A stretch of DNA of 64,000 nt, taken from positions 62,001 through 126,000 of the forward strand of contig JACKEJ010000013.1 of assembly GCA_020633055.1 (NCBI GenBank), in the 5' to 3' direction. The notes below the pieces were generated by a model that saw nothing but the letters and a program-made list of their open reading frames with translations, ran no database searches and was not told the DNA's origin. Below, one piece after another: positions 31,035 through 39,246 of this stretch; the stretch's first letter is position 1, and the number at the start of each line of letters is the position of its first letter. The stretch comes from Sandaracinaceae bacterium (GTDB lineage: Bacteria > Myxococcota_A > Polyangia > Polyangiales > Houyiibacteriaceae). The position numbers and the translations under genes are program-made.

Positions 31035-31904
31035 TCAGTCCGCGAGGTGCTGCACCAGGAAGTCGATCAGGGCGCGTACGCGAGGGCTGGGCTCGATGTC
31101 TTGGTGGTAGACGAGCCATACCTCGCGCGGGGCCGGTGGGCTGTACGTGTCGAGGCGCACCAGGCGTGGGTCACGGTCTCCCAACAGACGCGGGATCAGA
31201 CCGAGGCCGAGCCCCTCGCGCAACGCCTCGACGCACACGGCAACGCTGTTCGTGCGCAGCACCACCCGCGCATCGGGGCAGTTCTGCTCGAGCCAGGCGT
31301 TCTCGGGTTCACTGCCGGGCCCCTCGAGGAACGCGACGAGGTCATGGTCCGCATAGGAGCTGCCTGGGTTCGGGCGGCCCCTGCGTTCGAGGTACTCGCT
31401 CGTACCGTGCAGAGCGAGCGGAACGCGCATGACCCGGCGGGCGACGACATCCGGCTCCTCCGGTCGGGCGATGCGCAAGGCGAGGTCCGCCTCGCCACGG
31501 TCGAGGCGCAGGCGGCGCTCGGTGCACGTGATGCGCAGCTCGATGCCTGGATGCCGCAAGCGCAGGCGCGGGAGCAGCGGCGTGAGATAACGCGCTGCCA
31601 CGATGCCTGTGGTCGTCATGTGGACGGGGCCCACCAGATCCGCGTCCGTCGCCGCGGAGGCGCGCGCGAGCGCCAGCGCCTCCAGCTCCATGCGCTCGGC
31701 GTGCGGGAGCAACCGCTTGCACGGCTCGGTCGGGATCCAGCCGCGCGCCGTGCGGTCGAAGAGACGCACGCCCAGCTTGTCTTCGAGCTGGGCCACGCGC
31801 CTCCCCACCGTCGTCGGGTTGGTCTTGGCGCTACGCGCTGCGGCTGCGAGCGTTCCGCGCCGCGTCACCGCGAGGAGATAGCGTACGTCGTCCCAATCGA
31901 GCAT
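31035..31904 (-). CDS. LysR-family transcriptional regulator
   Basis: This is a 289-residue regulator. The N-terminal winged helix-turn-helix reads WDDVRYLLAVTRRGTLAAAA, then RSAKTNPTTVGRRVAQLEDKL, followed by the linker helix. The effector domain contains IELRITCTERRLRLDRGEAD and ARPEEPDVVARRVMRVPLAL, typical of the LysR substrate-binding fold. It probably controls the hydrolase gene 44 bases upstream on the same strand, with which it may share a transcript; LysR genes more often lie divergent from their targets. The ligand is unknown. Confidence 0.92.
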   Translation of the reverse strand: MLDWDDVRYLLAVTRRGTLAAAARSAKTNPTTVGRRVAQLEDKLGVRLFDRTARGWIPTEPCKRLLPHAERMELEALALARASAATDADLVGPVHMTTTGIVAARYLTPLLPRLRLRHPGIELRITCTERRLRLDRGEADLALRIARPEEPDVVARRVMRVPLALHGTSEYLERRGRPNPGSSYADHDLVAFLEGPGSEPENAWLEQNCPDARVVLRTNSVAVCVEALREGLGLGLIPRLLGDRDPRLVRLDTYSPPAPREVWLVYHQDIEPSPRVRALIDFLVQHLAD

Positions 31905-31948
31905 GGGCCCCGAGTGTAGAGCAGAACGGGTGCGTTCACCGCGACGCT

Positions 31949-32974
31949 TCAGACGCGCCCGTAGTCGAGGTCCAGCGCGAGCTCGTCGTCGTCGAGCGCG
32001 ACCATTCCGTCGGAGGCAGGAACCACCTCCGCGCCGAGTCGACGCGGGCGGACACCTTCGCCGAGGACCTCCTCGAAGTGGCCGACGACCTCGGGCCAGA
32101 CCGAGGCCGCGTACTGCACGCGAAAGAAGCCGAAGTGCCCGAAGCGCGAGACGGCGACGTCCTCCGGGCGGAAGCGGACGTGCTCGAGGGCCGCGCGGCG
32201 GTGTCGCGCGATCAACCACGAGACATTCCCAAGGGGTGCGAAGTCGTCGTCCGTGACGCTCAGCGCGAGCAGCTTGCCCCGATAGGACGCGAGCCTGGTG
32301 GCGATCTCCGGGTGGTCGCTCAGGTAGTAGTCGGGGCGCTTGCACCAGCTCGCCCACTCGTCGACGACACCCGCGGGCATGTCCACGCCCAGCCCCGCCC
32401 ACCCCGGGAGGTAGCCCAAGGTGGTCGTCAGCATGGGCATGAGCACGAACCAGTTCAGCCACATACGCGGGCGCACGCTGGGCGCGAACGCCGCCCAGTA
32501 GCCCCGTTGGGCGCCCATCGTCACCACGGCCTCGGGCTGCGGGACGCCCTCCAGGGCAGCCACGATCTGACCGCCAAAGCTGTGCCCAATGGCAAAGAAG
32601 GGCACGCTCGACGGACCCTCACCACGCAGCGTTCGCACGGCAGCCGGAGCGTCCCGCTCGAGCCAGTCGGACATGGTGGCGTCGTCGTGCTTCACGTGGT
32701 CGGACACCGACCCTCCGACACCGCGGTAGTCGTAGATCAGGATCTCGAAGCCAGCCTCGGCCATGTGCCGCGCGAACGCGGCGTAGTGCTTGCGCGGCAC
32801 CGCCGTGGCCCCGTGTAGGACCACCTGTGCGCGCACACGCCGGGTACGCGGTCGGTACACGTCTGCCTCGAGCAGCCGTCCATCGCTCGTGACGAGCATG
32901 CGGGGGATGACGGCCACGTCCGTGTGGTCCGTCTCCATGGTGGGGGTCTGCGCGATCGAAGAGGTGGGGGTCAT
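31949..32974 (-). CDS. Alpha/beta hydrolase
   Basis: The 341-residue cytoplasmic hydrolase has the fold start RRVRAQVVLHGATAVPRKHY, the segment ILIYDYRGVGGS, nucleophile elbow GHSFGG, and a late histidine region RFGHFGFFR that aligns with the catalytic His of the family. A long cap (about 160-250) holds many Trp residues (MWLNWFVLMPMLTTTLGYLP), which may line a hydrophobic substrate pocket. A GGAGG site lies seven bases before the ATG at 32974. The substrate is unknown; esterase or dienelactone-hydrolase-like activity is possible. Confidence 0.85.
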   Translation of the reverse strand: MTPTSSIAQTPTMETDHTDVAVIPRMLVTSDGRLLEADVYRPRTRRVRAQVVLHGATAVPRKHYAAFARHMAEAGFEILIYDYRGVGGSVSDHVKHDDATMSDWLERDAPAAVRTLRGEGPSSVPFFAIGHSFGGQIVAALEGVPQPEAVVTMGAQRGYWAAFAPSVRPRMWLNWFVLMPMLTTTLGYLPGWAGLGVDMPAGVVDEWASWCKRPDYYLSDHPEIATRLASYRGKLLALSVTDDDFAPLGNVSWLIARHRRAALEHVRFRPEDVAVSRFGHFGFFRVQYAASVWPEVVGHFEEVLGEGVRPRRLGAEVVPASDGMVALDDDELALDLDYGRV

Positions 32975-33364
32975 GATCGTCCTCCGTAGGGGTAAAACGT
33001 CTCTCTCCGTCCACCTTGGCGGCCCGCCGCATGCCGCGCCGCAGCGAACTCTGCAGGTCGGTGCTGCAGAAATGCAGTGGTCTCACGACCATCCGTACGG
33101 CTCAGCCTCTCCGTTCCCGGGCGGGTGGCACGGGTACGACGACGCGACGATAGTCAGGCGAGGGAGCGGTTGGCCCGGGAGCGGGGGTGGCGATTCGCCG
33201 GTGACACGCACCGGAACGAAATGACTATGGATGCTCAGTGGGCGCACCTCTAGGGTGACCGTCGATTGAATACGTCGTTTCAAGTGAGCACACGATCCCA
33301 CCTCGTGAAACGGAACAGCATGCTCTTTCAGTCCTTCCTGTCCCCATAGAGAGAAACTGCGCAA
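32975..33364. other. Divergent intergenic region between hydrolase and lipoprotein genes
   Basis: The 390 bases contain promoters for both directions and are less GC-rich near 33210-33360 than the coding regions. A 17-base AT-rich word (33214-33230) is nearly repeated at 35856-35872. The stretch just before the plus-strand gene reads CCATAGAGAGAAACTGCGCAA. No coding frame of merit was seen. Confidence 0.5.
33214..33230. promoter_or_regulatory. AT-rich word shared with 35856-35872
   Basis: GAACGAAATGACTATGG here and GAACGAATTGACTATGG at 35856 differ at one of 17 bases. Both are intergenic in a genome where such AT-rich words should be rare. On the minus strand the word reads CCATAGTCAATTCGTTC at 35872-35856, and its CATAGT could act as a -10-like box. 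The word points toward the hydrolase gene here and toward the LuxR-type gene at the other copy. Confidence 0.3.
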
Positions 33365-34366
33365 ATGAGATATCCGAGTGGAATGTTGACCGTGGTCGTG
33401 ATGATCGTGGGTTGTGGCGCAGGGGGTGAGCAGCCGCCCGTCGGCCTGCCGGATGCAAGCGTGCCGGTCGACACGGAGGCGCCGGTGATCGTGTCGATCT
33501 CACCCCCGGATGGCGCGCTTGGGATCGGCGAGGACGCGGTGGTCGTCATCACGTTCAGCGAGCCGATGGACCGTCTTTCCGTCCAGGACAGCGTCGCCGC
33601 CGCCGACCTCGGGGCGGTCGACTACACCTGGAGCTCCGACAACACGCGGCTCACGATCACCCCCGTGAACCCGCTGTCCTATGCGACGGGGTCGGACCCT
33701 GGCGTGGTGTCCGCGTTGCCATTCACCGTGATCGTCGGCACAGGTGGGCAAGACGTCGCGGGCAACACTGTGCAGGCGGGCGCTCAATCGACCTTCACGA
33801 CGTATCGTGCGATCGCTGCGAGCCTGCTCAGCGTCGAAGCCCTCACGGCGACGACGGATCCCACCGCCGTCGCGAGCACCGTCGGCGCGCTGTACATCGG
33901 GGACGACGGCAACGGCGGCACAGCGAAGGGCACGCGCGGCTTCATCACGATGACTCTGGCGGGGATCCCCGACGAGGCGGTCGGCATCGCGTCCGCGACG
34001 CTCGAGACTGCGTCGGTGGGCACGAACGGAGCACCCTTCCTCGAGCTTGGCACGCTGCTGCTCGACCACGCGCGCTTCACCATCGCCACGGACGCGTTCG
34101 CCGCCGCGACCGAAGCAGAGGTGAACGCCGCATTCAACCTCGTACCGCTGACGACCGTGGGCTCGTGGATGACGGACGAGAACACGGTTCCGTCCATGGA
34201 CGTCACCGACGCGGTCAGGACCGACTTCGCAGAGCGCGCGACCCTGGGCGACCGCAGCCAGTATCGGGTCCGCATGGCCACGGACCTGAACACGGACGCG
34301 AACGCCGACGGCGTCCTGCTGTCACGCGATGACCTCGTGCTGCGGGTGGCCTACCTGTTGCCTTGA
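33365..34366 (+). CDS. Lipoprotein with SbsA/Ig-like (Big_5-type) domain
   Basis: The 333-residue protein has a short signal ending in lipobox IVGC. The N-terminal region (about 30-150) is an Ig-like fold with SPPDGALGIGEDAVVVITFS, then EPMDRLSVQDSVAAADLGAV, matching the SbsA/Big_5 domain found in many surface proteins. The rest is beta-rich with Asp-rich patches (IGDDGNGGTAKGTRGFITMT; ATDLNTDANADGV) that could bind calcium. It has no catalytic motif. It is probably an outer-membrane or secreted structural protein. The start is the first Met that gives a lipobox in range. Confidence 0.78.
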   Translation: MRYPSGMLTVVVMIVGCGAGGEQPPVGLPDASVPVDTEAPVIVSISPPDGALGIGEDAVVVITFSEPMDRLSVQDSVAAADLGAVDYTWSSDNTRLTITPVNPLSYATGSDPGVVSALPFTVIVGTGGQDVAGNTVQAGAQSTFTTYRAIAASLLSVEALTATTDPTAVASTVGALYIGDDGNGGTAKGTRGFITMTLAGIPDEAVGIASATLETASVGTNGAPFLELGTLLLDHARFTIATDAFAAATEAEVNAAFNLVPLTTVGSWMTDENTVPSMDVTDAVRTDFAERATLGDRSQYRVRMATDLNTDANADGVLLSRDDLVLRVAYLLP

Positions 34367-34462
34367 GGCCAAGCCGCGCGAGCGGCAGTCGTTGCAGGTC
34401 AGGGGGCTGTCGAAGCGCGCGCCGCGCAGCTCCACGCGCGCTGGCAACGGACGTCGGTCGAG

Positions 34463-34756
34463 TCAGTGCCTGGGCCGGCCACGCTCCTCCGCGAGCGCTG
34501 CGCGGGCCAGCAGAGCCACCAGCTCGAACCGGGAGACCACGCCCAGCTTTCGGTAGATGGTGCGGAGCTGGTTTGCCACCGTCCTGAGCGCGCAGCCTCG
34601 CGCCTGGGCGATCTCGCGGTCGGAGTGACCGGCGAAGACCCGGCGCGCGATGTCGGCTTCGGCGTCGGTCAGCAGCCGCTCGAGCCCGGACGCCGCCGGC
34701 GCCGCCAGCAACAACAAGCGGGGAGGCCGGCCGAGCGTCGCCCCGTCGTCGCTCAT
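34463..34756 (-). CDS. Stand-alone LuxR-type helix-turn-helix protein
   Basis: This is a 97-residue protein that is almost entirely a LuxR/GerE DNA-binding domain: LLTDAEADIARRVFAGHSDR, then EIAQARGCALRTVANQLRTI, followed by YRKLGVVSRFELVALL. The few N-terminal residues have no sensing domain. It overlaps the upstream regulator by ATGA, which itself ends with a similar HTH, so the pair may form a heteromeric or regulatory unit. It could also be a split product of one regulator; both HTH domains appear intact. Confidence 0.82.
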   Translation of the reverse strand: MSDDGATLGRPPRLLLLAAPAASGLERLLTDAEADIARRVFAGHSDREIAQARGCALRTVANQLRTIYRKLGVVSRFELVALLARAALAEERGRPRH

Positions 34757-35820
34757 GGGATGGCCTCTGCCGGGCGCGAGCGGTCGCACGGCAGCTTCAC
34801 GAGCGGGCGCCCGTGGATTCCAAGCGTGACACCCACCCGGATGAGATCGACACGGCTCGCGAGCCCGAGCTTGCGGAGCGCGCACGTCAGCAGGTTCGCC
34901 GTGGTCGACTCGGCGAGACCCAGCGCGTACGCGATGACCTTGTTCGAGTCTCCGGTCACCGCGTGCGCCGCAACCTGCGCCTCCAGCACGCTCAACGAGC
35001 GATCGAGCACGGCCAGCGGCGGGTTCGCGAGCGCCAGGTAGTAGCGCTTCCCATCCGAGTCCTCGTAGTCGACAATGGACCAACGCCCCTCGACGAGGCC
35101 CTGCCAGAGGTCCAGCGTCTCTCGACCCTCCGAGTGGGTGCCCCGGGCGCGCTCCACGCGCGCGACGGCCTCTCGGAGGCACTCCCGCTGCTCCACCGCC
35201 GCACCCCGCGCGTCCTCGACGTGCCCGTCGGGACGGAGGACCGCGTCCGCACCGCCGGCGCGCGCCGCGTCCGACAAGGCGCTGCGGAGACGCAGACCCG
35301 AGGCCATGTGGACTGCGATCCGACGGTGCGTCTCGCGGTCGCGAGGCGAGAGGCTGATGCCTCGCGCGATCGCGCCGCAGAGCACCCCTCGCCCTGCGCC
35401 ATCCACGCAGTACGTGGCCCACGAGTCGTCTCCGTCGACCGAGCGGATGAGGTCGTCCACAGGCTCCGACGCCGTGCTGCTGCCGCTCCCCCTCCCCAAC
35501 GCGAAGCGCTCCGAGAAGAGCGAGGAGGCGGTCCCGGTGGGGAAGAAGGCGTCCTGCATGGCCTGGTCGAGGTTCGTGTTGTGCTCCCGAAACCAGCCGA
35601 GGGCATCGGGGTTGCCCTCCATGAACGCCTCTTCGAAGTGCAGCGTCTGACCCGGCTGCTTCTGAAAGATGTAGCCGAAGGGCAACACGGCGCCGGGCAC
35701 CTGACGCGCGAGCTGGGTGCCGATGCGCGCCAACCACTCCCCGGTGTTTGCGGACGGCGCGTAGCTCAACTCGATCAAGCCCAGGATGCTGTGTTTGTCC
35801 ACGGGTCGAGTATGGGCCAT
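34753..35820 (-). CDS. LuxR-family regulator with unknown N-terminal domain
   Basis: The 355-residue protein has a C-terminal LuxR-type HTH at about 290-345 (LSVLEAQVAAHAVTGDSNKV, then IAYALGLAESTTANLLTCALR). The N-terminal 270 residues include SANTGEWLARIGTQLARQVP, LPFGYIFQKQPGQTLHFEEAF and a DLWQGLVEGRWSIVDYED stretch, with no receiver or autoinducer domain recognised; a GAF-like sensing fold is possible. The ATG at 35820 is used, with a GTG at 35886 as alternative. A 12-bp palindrome (35849-35860) lies 29 bases upstream of the ATG and may be its own binding site. Confidence 0.8.
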   Translation of the reverse strand: MAHTRPVDKHSILGLIELSYAPSANTGEWLARIGTQLARQVPGAVLPFGYIFQKQPGQTLHFEEAFMEGNPDALGWFREHNTNLDQAMQDAFFPTGTASSLFSERFALGRGSGSSTASEPVDDLIRSVDGDDSWATYCVDGAGRGVLCGAIARGISLSPRDRETHRRIAVHMASGLRLRSALSDAARAGGADAVLRPDGHVEDARGAAVEQRECLREAVARVERARGTHSEGRETLDLWQGLVEGRWSIVDYEDSDGKRYYLALANPPLAVLDRSLSVLEAQVAAHAVTGDSNKVIAYALGLAESTTANLLTCALRKLGLASRVDLIRVGVTLGIHGRPLVKLPCDRSRPAEAIP

Positions 35821-35848
35821 CGGGCGGCGCAAGGGCCGCCTCGGGGCC

Positions 35849-35872
35849 CGTTCGCGAACGAATTGACTATGG
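35849..35872. promoter_or_regulatory. Perfect palindrome CGTTCGCGAACG overlapping the shared AT-rich word
   Basis: The 12-base palindrome (35849-35860) and the 17-base word (35856-35872) together lie 29-52 bases before the LuxR-type gene. A symmetric site just upstream of a helix-turn-helix regulator fits autoregulation. Neither binding nor transcription start is known. Confidence 0.35.
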
Positions 35873-35957
35873 CCGCCACGCGACACACGCCAGCGAATGC
35901 CAGCGGCGGAACCCCTCGACGGTACGTCGACGACCCCGCACCCATCTGCACACGCCG

Positions 35958-36332
35958 TCAGACGGCGAGCAGCTCCTTGACCTTCGCGATGACCTGCGGC
36001 GCCTGAATGGGCTTGGTGATGTATGCGTTCGCCCCGAGGGCCATGGCGCGCTGCCGGTCCTCGGTGGAGCCCTCGGTCGTGATGATGATGATCGGCACGT
36101 CCTTGTGGGTCTCGTCGCTGCGGATGCGCTTCACCAGCTTCAGCCCATCCATGATGGGCATGTTGATGTCGGTGATGACGAGGTCGAACTTGCCCCCCGC
36201 GAGCTTGCGCAGGCCGTCCACGCCGTCCTCGGCTTCCGTGACCTTCAGCTTCTTGATGCGTGCGAGAGCGAACACCAAGAGCTGCCGCATCATGGGTGAA
36301 TCTTCGACGACTAGGCAGGAAAAGTCGGACAT
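35958..36332 (-). CDS. Stand-alone receiver (CheY-like) response regulator
   Basis: This is a 124-residue single receiver domain with the acidic pair in LVVEDSPMMRQL, phosphorylation site Asp55 in LVITDINMPIMDG, Thr in IIIITTEGS and Lys in YITKPIQ. There is no output domain, so it would act by binding a partner. It is the last gene of the chemosensory operon, two bases after the GAF gene, and differs in sequence from the CheY at the other end of the operon (44591-44971). It may receive phosphate from CheA. Confidence 0.93.
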   Translation of the reverse strand: MSDFSCLVVEDSPMMRQLLVFALARIKKLKVTEAEDGVDGLRKLAGGKFDLVITDINMPIMDGLKLVKRIRSDETHKDVPIIIITTEGSTEDRQRAMALGANAYITKPIQAPQVIAKVKELLAV

Positions 36333-36334
36333 GG

Positions 36335-37219
36335 TCAGTCGGTACTCTCGGAGGACGCGGCCTCGGCAGCGGTGAGGTTCTGTCGGACCCCAGCGAGGGC
36401 CGAGATGGGCCCGGCCGCGGCGGCGTACAAGTTGGCGGCGATCAGGGCGGTACCAGCCTGAGCGCCGAGGAGTTGAAAGAGCTCTCGGTCGACGTTCATC
36501 CACTGGCTCTTCTGCTCGAGCAAGGTGATGACTGAGATGGCGCCCACCGGCTTGCCATCGGAGATGAGGGGGATGACCGCGACGGGGTCGTCGTGGGTAC
36601 CCTGGATGAAGTCCGCGCTGCCGTCCTCACGGATGCGCGGGATGCCGGTGAGGCAGGCCTCTCCCACGGGCCCCACGCCCACGGGTACCGGCACGATCGT
36701 GCTGGGGTCTAGCTGTTCGTGCGCGATGGGATAGGCCGTCTCGGTGCCCGCGTCGAGCACATAAATGACGAACCCATAGGCCCCGACGAGCTGCCCGCAC
36801 ATGTCGCGCAGGTGGCGCACCACGCGTCGCAGCGAGAGGGATGCGCCCAGCTGGTAGCTGGCGATGTAGAGGTTGGCGAGGTCGTTGACCTCTTGCTCGA
36901 TCTCGTCGTGCCGGCCCTGGTGCTCTTGGCGCTTCTCTTCCAGCTCGGAGCTGCGCTCCAACAAGGCGGAGCGCTCTTGCTCCAGCTTCTCGACCGTGCG
37001 GAGCAGGTCGCGGATGGCGTCGTCGCTGGCGATCTGAGCGCGCAGCCGCGCGTTGTCCTCCTGCAGGGTCCCGAGCTCCTCCCGCAGCTGCGCGTTCTCT
37101 TGGAGCAGGTGCTCCGTGTACTCCACGCCCTTCTTCAAGAACGACCGTACGAAGCTCTCTCGTTCTTTGATCAGGTCCATGGGGAGATCGCTCGCGCGGG
37201 TTTTGTCAGGGTCGCTCAT
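36335..37219 (-). CDS. Coiled-coil plus GAF-domain protein
   Basis: The 294-residue protein has a long coiled coil (about 30-115, ENAQLREELGTLQEDNARLR with heptad-like Leu/Ala) followed by a GAF domain of about 150 residues (TVEKLEQER joins them; later LGASLSLRRVVRHLRDMCGQ and GEACLTGIPRI). GAF domains bind small ligands or haem. In an operon without a methyl-accepting receptor, this soluble protein is a candidate sensor or adaptor. The ATG at 37219 begins the protein. No membrane helix was seen. The ligand is unknown. Confidence 0.85.
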   Translation of the reverse strand: MSDPDKTRASDLPMDLIKERESFVRSFLKKGVEYTEHLLQENAQLREELGTLQEDNARLRAQIASDDAIRDLLRTVEKLEQERSALLERSSELEEKRQEHQGRHDEIEQEVNDLANLYIASYQLGASLSLRRVVRHLRDMCGQLVGAYGFVIYVLDAGTETAYPIAHEQLDPSTIVPVPVGVGPVGEACLTGIPRIREDGSADFIQGTHDDPVAVIPLISDGKPVGAISVITLLEQKSQWMNVDRELFQLLGAQAGTALIAANLYAAAAGPISALAGVRQNLTAAEAASSESTD

Positions 37220-37306
37220 CGTTCGCTTGCTGTGGAAAGACTATCAGACCTGAACGCGGCATTGGAAGGCCCAAGGCGCGCGCCGTGACGACGCTGCGAG
37301 CGTCGT

Positions 37307-38359
37307 TCACGTGCTCGTCAGCTCCGCCAGGCGCTCCGCCATGGCACGCAGCGGGAGGCTCCTGTCCACCGCCCCCGTGCGCACCGCTGCGCCTGGCATG
37401 CCGTAGATGACGGCGGTCTCCGGCGCCTCGGCCATGACGATGCCGCCCGCGTCACGCAACGCGACCACGCCTCGCGCCCCGTCGTCGCCCATGCCCGTCA
37501 ACACCACGCCCACCGTGCTGGCCCCGAACACGCGCGCGGCCGACTCGAACAGGCGGTCGACGGATGGGACGTAGCGGTCCCCTGCGTCGGACGAGACGAC
37601 CTTCACTCCCAGGCCTCGCTGCAGCTGCACGACCTCCATACAGCGCCCCCCCGGGCAGATGAACGCCGTCCCTGCGGTGAGGTGATGGACATCGCTGGCC
37701 TCGGCCACACGCATCCCACCGACCTTGTCCAACCGCTCCGCGAAGGTCTTGGTGAAGCGCTCCGGCATGTGCTGGGCCACGACCACCGCCGTACTGGTGG
37801 ACGACGGCAGCCGGCGAAACACCTCGACCAGCGCGGTGGGCCCGCCCGTGGACGACCCGATGACGATGAGCCGGGTGGGCTGCTTGTCGCTGGCCGCGCC
37901 ACGACGAGGCAGCGTGAACTCCCCGCTGCCGCGCACGCGCGCGCTGATCTCGAGCCCAGCGGGTGACAGCTGCCGCACCACCTCCACCTTCTCGGCCAGC
38001 TCGGCACCGATGCCGGAGAGATCGCTGGTGACGGTGCGCGTGGGCTTCGCCACGAAGTCGAGGGCCCCCATCTCGAGAGCTCGGAAGACGTTCTCCTTGG
38101 CCGAGTACCCGCTGACGACGATCACGGGCGTCGGCCGGCGCGCCATCATGAGGCGCAGGAAGGTGAAGCCGTCCATGCGCGGCATCTCGAGGTCGAGCGT
38201 GATCAGGTCCGGCTGGAGCTCGGCCACCATGCGCAGCGCTTCGTCACCATCACCCGCCTTGCCGATCACCTCGACCGCGGGCAGCGACGCGAGCAGCTCG
38301 GAGATGGTGCGGCGGTTGTACGCCGAGTCGTCGACGACCAGGACGCGGAGATGTCTCAT
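37307..38359 (-). CDS. cheB: Chemotaxis protein-glutamate methylesterase CheB
   Basis: This is a 350-residue CheB with an N-terminal receiver (Asp56 in LITLDLEMPRMDG) and a C-terminal methylesterase. The catalytic triad regions are present: Ser in IGSSTGGPTAL, His in AQHMPERFT and Asp in TGMGDDGARG. It removes methyl groups from receptor glutamates under CheA control. The ATG at 38359 overlaps the cheR stop by four bases, so the methylation pair is coupled. No receptor gene lies in the operon, so the receptor targets must be encoded elsewhere. Confidence 0.96.
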   Translation of the reverse strand: MRHLRVLVVDDSAYNRRTISELLASLPAVEVIGKAGDGDEALRMVAELQPDLITLDLEMPRMDGFTFLRLMMARRPTPVIVVSGYSAKENVFRALEMGALDFVAKPTRTVTSDLSGIGAELAEKVEVVRQLSPAGLEISARVRGSGEFTLPRRGAASDKQPTRLIVIGSSTGGPTALVEVFRRLPSSTSTAVVVAQHMPERFTKTFAERLDKVGGMRVAEASDVHHLTAGTAFICPGGRCMEVVQLQRGLGVKVVSSDAGDRYVPSVDRLFESAARVFGASTVGVVLTGMGDDGARGVVALRDAGGIVMAEAPETAVIYGMPGAAVRTGAVDRSLPLRAMAERLAELTST

Positions 38360-39246
38360 GAGCCCTCGGTGGCGGATGGCGTGCGGAAGAGGTGCGGGGC
38401 GGGGCGGCGGTACACGAGGTCGGTGGACACGTGCACCAGCTCGAACGCAGTGCTGGCGTTCAGCAGCGACTCGCTGTGCCCGAGCAGCAAGTACCCCCCC
38501 GCGACCAGGCGCTGGTAGAAGGTGTCGATGGCCCTGCGGCGGGACTCGGGGTCGAAGTAGATGAGCACGTTGCGGCAGAACACGGCGTCCACGCGGCCCA
38601 CGATGGCGGTGCGGCTGTGATCGAGGAGGTTCAGGTGACCAAAGTGACACATCGCGCGGATGTGCGGGTGGACTTGACGTCCTTCCGGTACTTCTACGAA
38701 GTAGCGCAGATATCGGTTCTCGGTCGTGCGGAAGCTGGCCTCGGTGTAGACGGCCCGACGCGCCTTGTGGAGCACCCTCCGCGAGATGTCGTTGCCGTAG
38801 ATGCGGACATCCCACCCCTTGAAGAGGCCTGAGTCCTCCACGAGGATGCCGAGGGTGTAGGCCTCCTCACCGCTCGAACAGCCCGCGCTCCAGAGCGCGA
38901 GGCGTCGCGTGCCCCGCTCCTCGGCGCGGGCCTTGAGCTGCGGCAGGATCTCCTCTCGGAACGCGCGTAGCTGGTACTCCTCGCGGAAGAAGTAGGTCTC
39001 GTTGGTGGTCAGCACCTCCACCGCGTTCTCGAGCTCGGTCGCGGCGTCCGGGTGATAGCGTAGGAACTGGTAGTACGCGCCGTAGTCGCTGAGCCCGACC
39101 GCGTCCAAGCGCTCCCGCAGGCGGCGCGCCACGATGGAGCGCGCGTCGTCGGAGAAATAGATGCCGCAGAAGCGGTTGATGAGGTCCCGGATCATCCGGA
39201 AATCCTCGACGCCGAGGCCGGGACCGTCGTCGAAGAGCAGCGGCAC
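38356..39246 (-). CDS. cheR: Chemotaxis receptor methyltransferase CheR
   Basis: This is a 296-residue CheR. The N-terminal helical domain is followed by the SAM-binding segment SAGCSSGEEAYTLGI, then YGNDISRRVLHKARRAVY and the catalytic-domain motif CRNVLIYFD. It uses S-adenosylmethionine to methylate receptor glutamates. The GTG at 39246 directly follows the stop of the HEAT-repeat gene. It stands next to cheB with overlapping ends, completing the adaptation pair. Confidence 0.96.
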   Translation of the reverse strand: MPLLFDDGPGLGVEDFRMIRDLINRFCGIYFSDDARSIVARRLRERLDAVGLSDYGAYYQFLRYHPDAATELENAVEVLTTNETYFFREEYQLRAFREEILPQLKARAEERGTRRLALWSAGCSSGEEAYTLGILVEDSGLFKGWDVRIYGNDISRRVLHKARRAVYTEASFRTTENRYLRYFVEVPEGRQVHPHIRAMCHFGHLNLLDHSRTAIVGRVDAVFCRNVLIYFDPESRRRAIDTFYQRLVAGGYLLLGHSESLLNASTAFELVHVSTDLVYRRPAPHLFRTPSATEGS

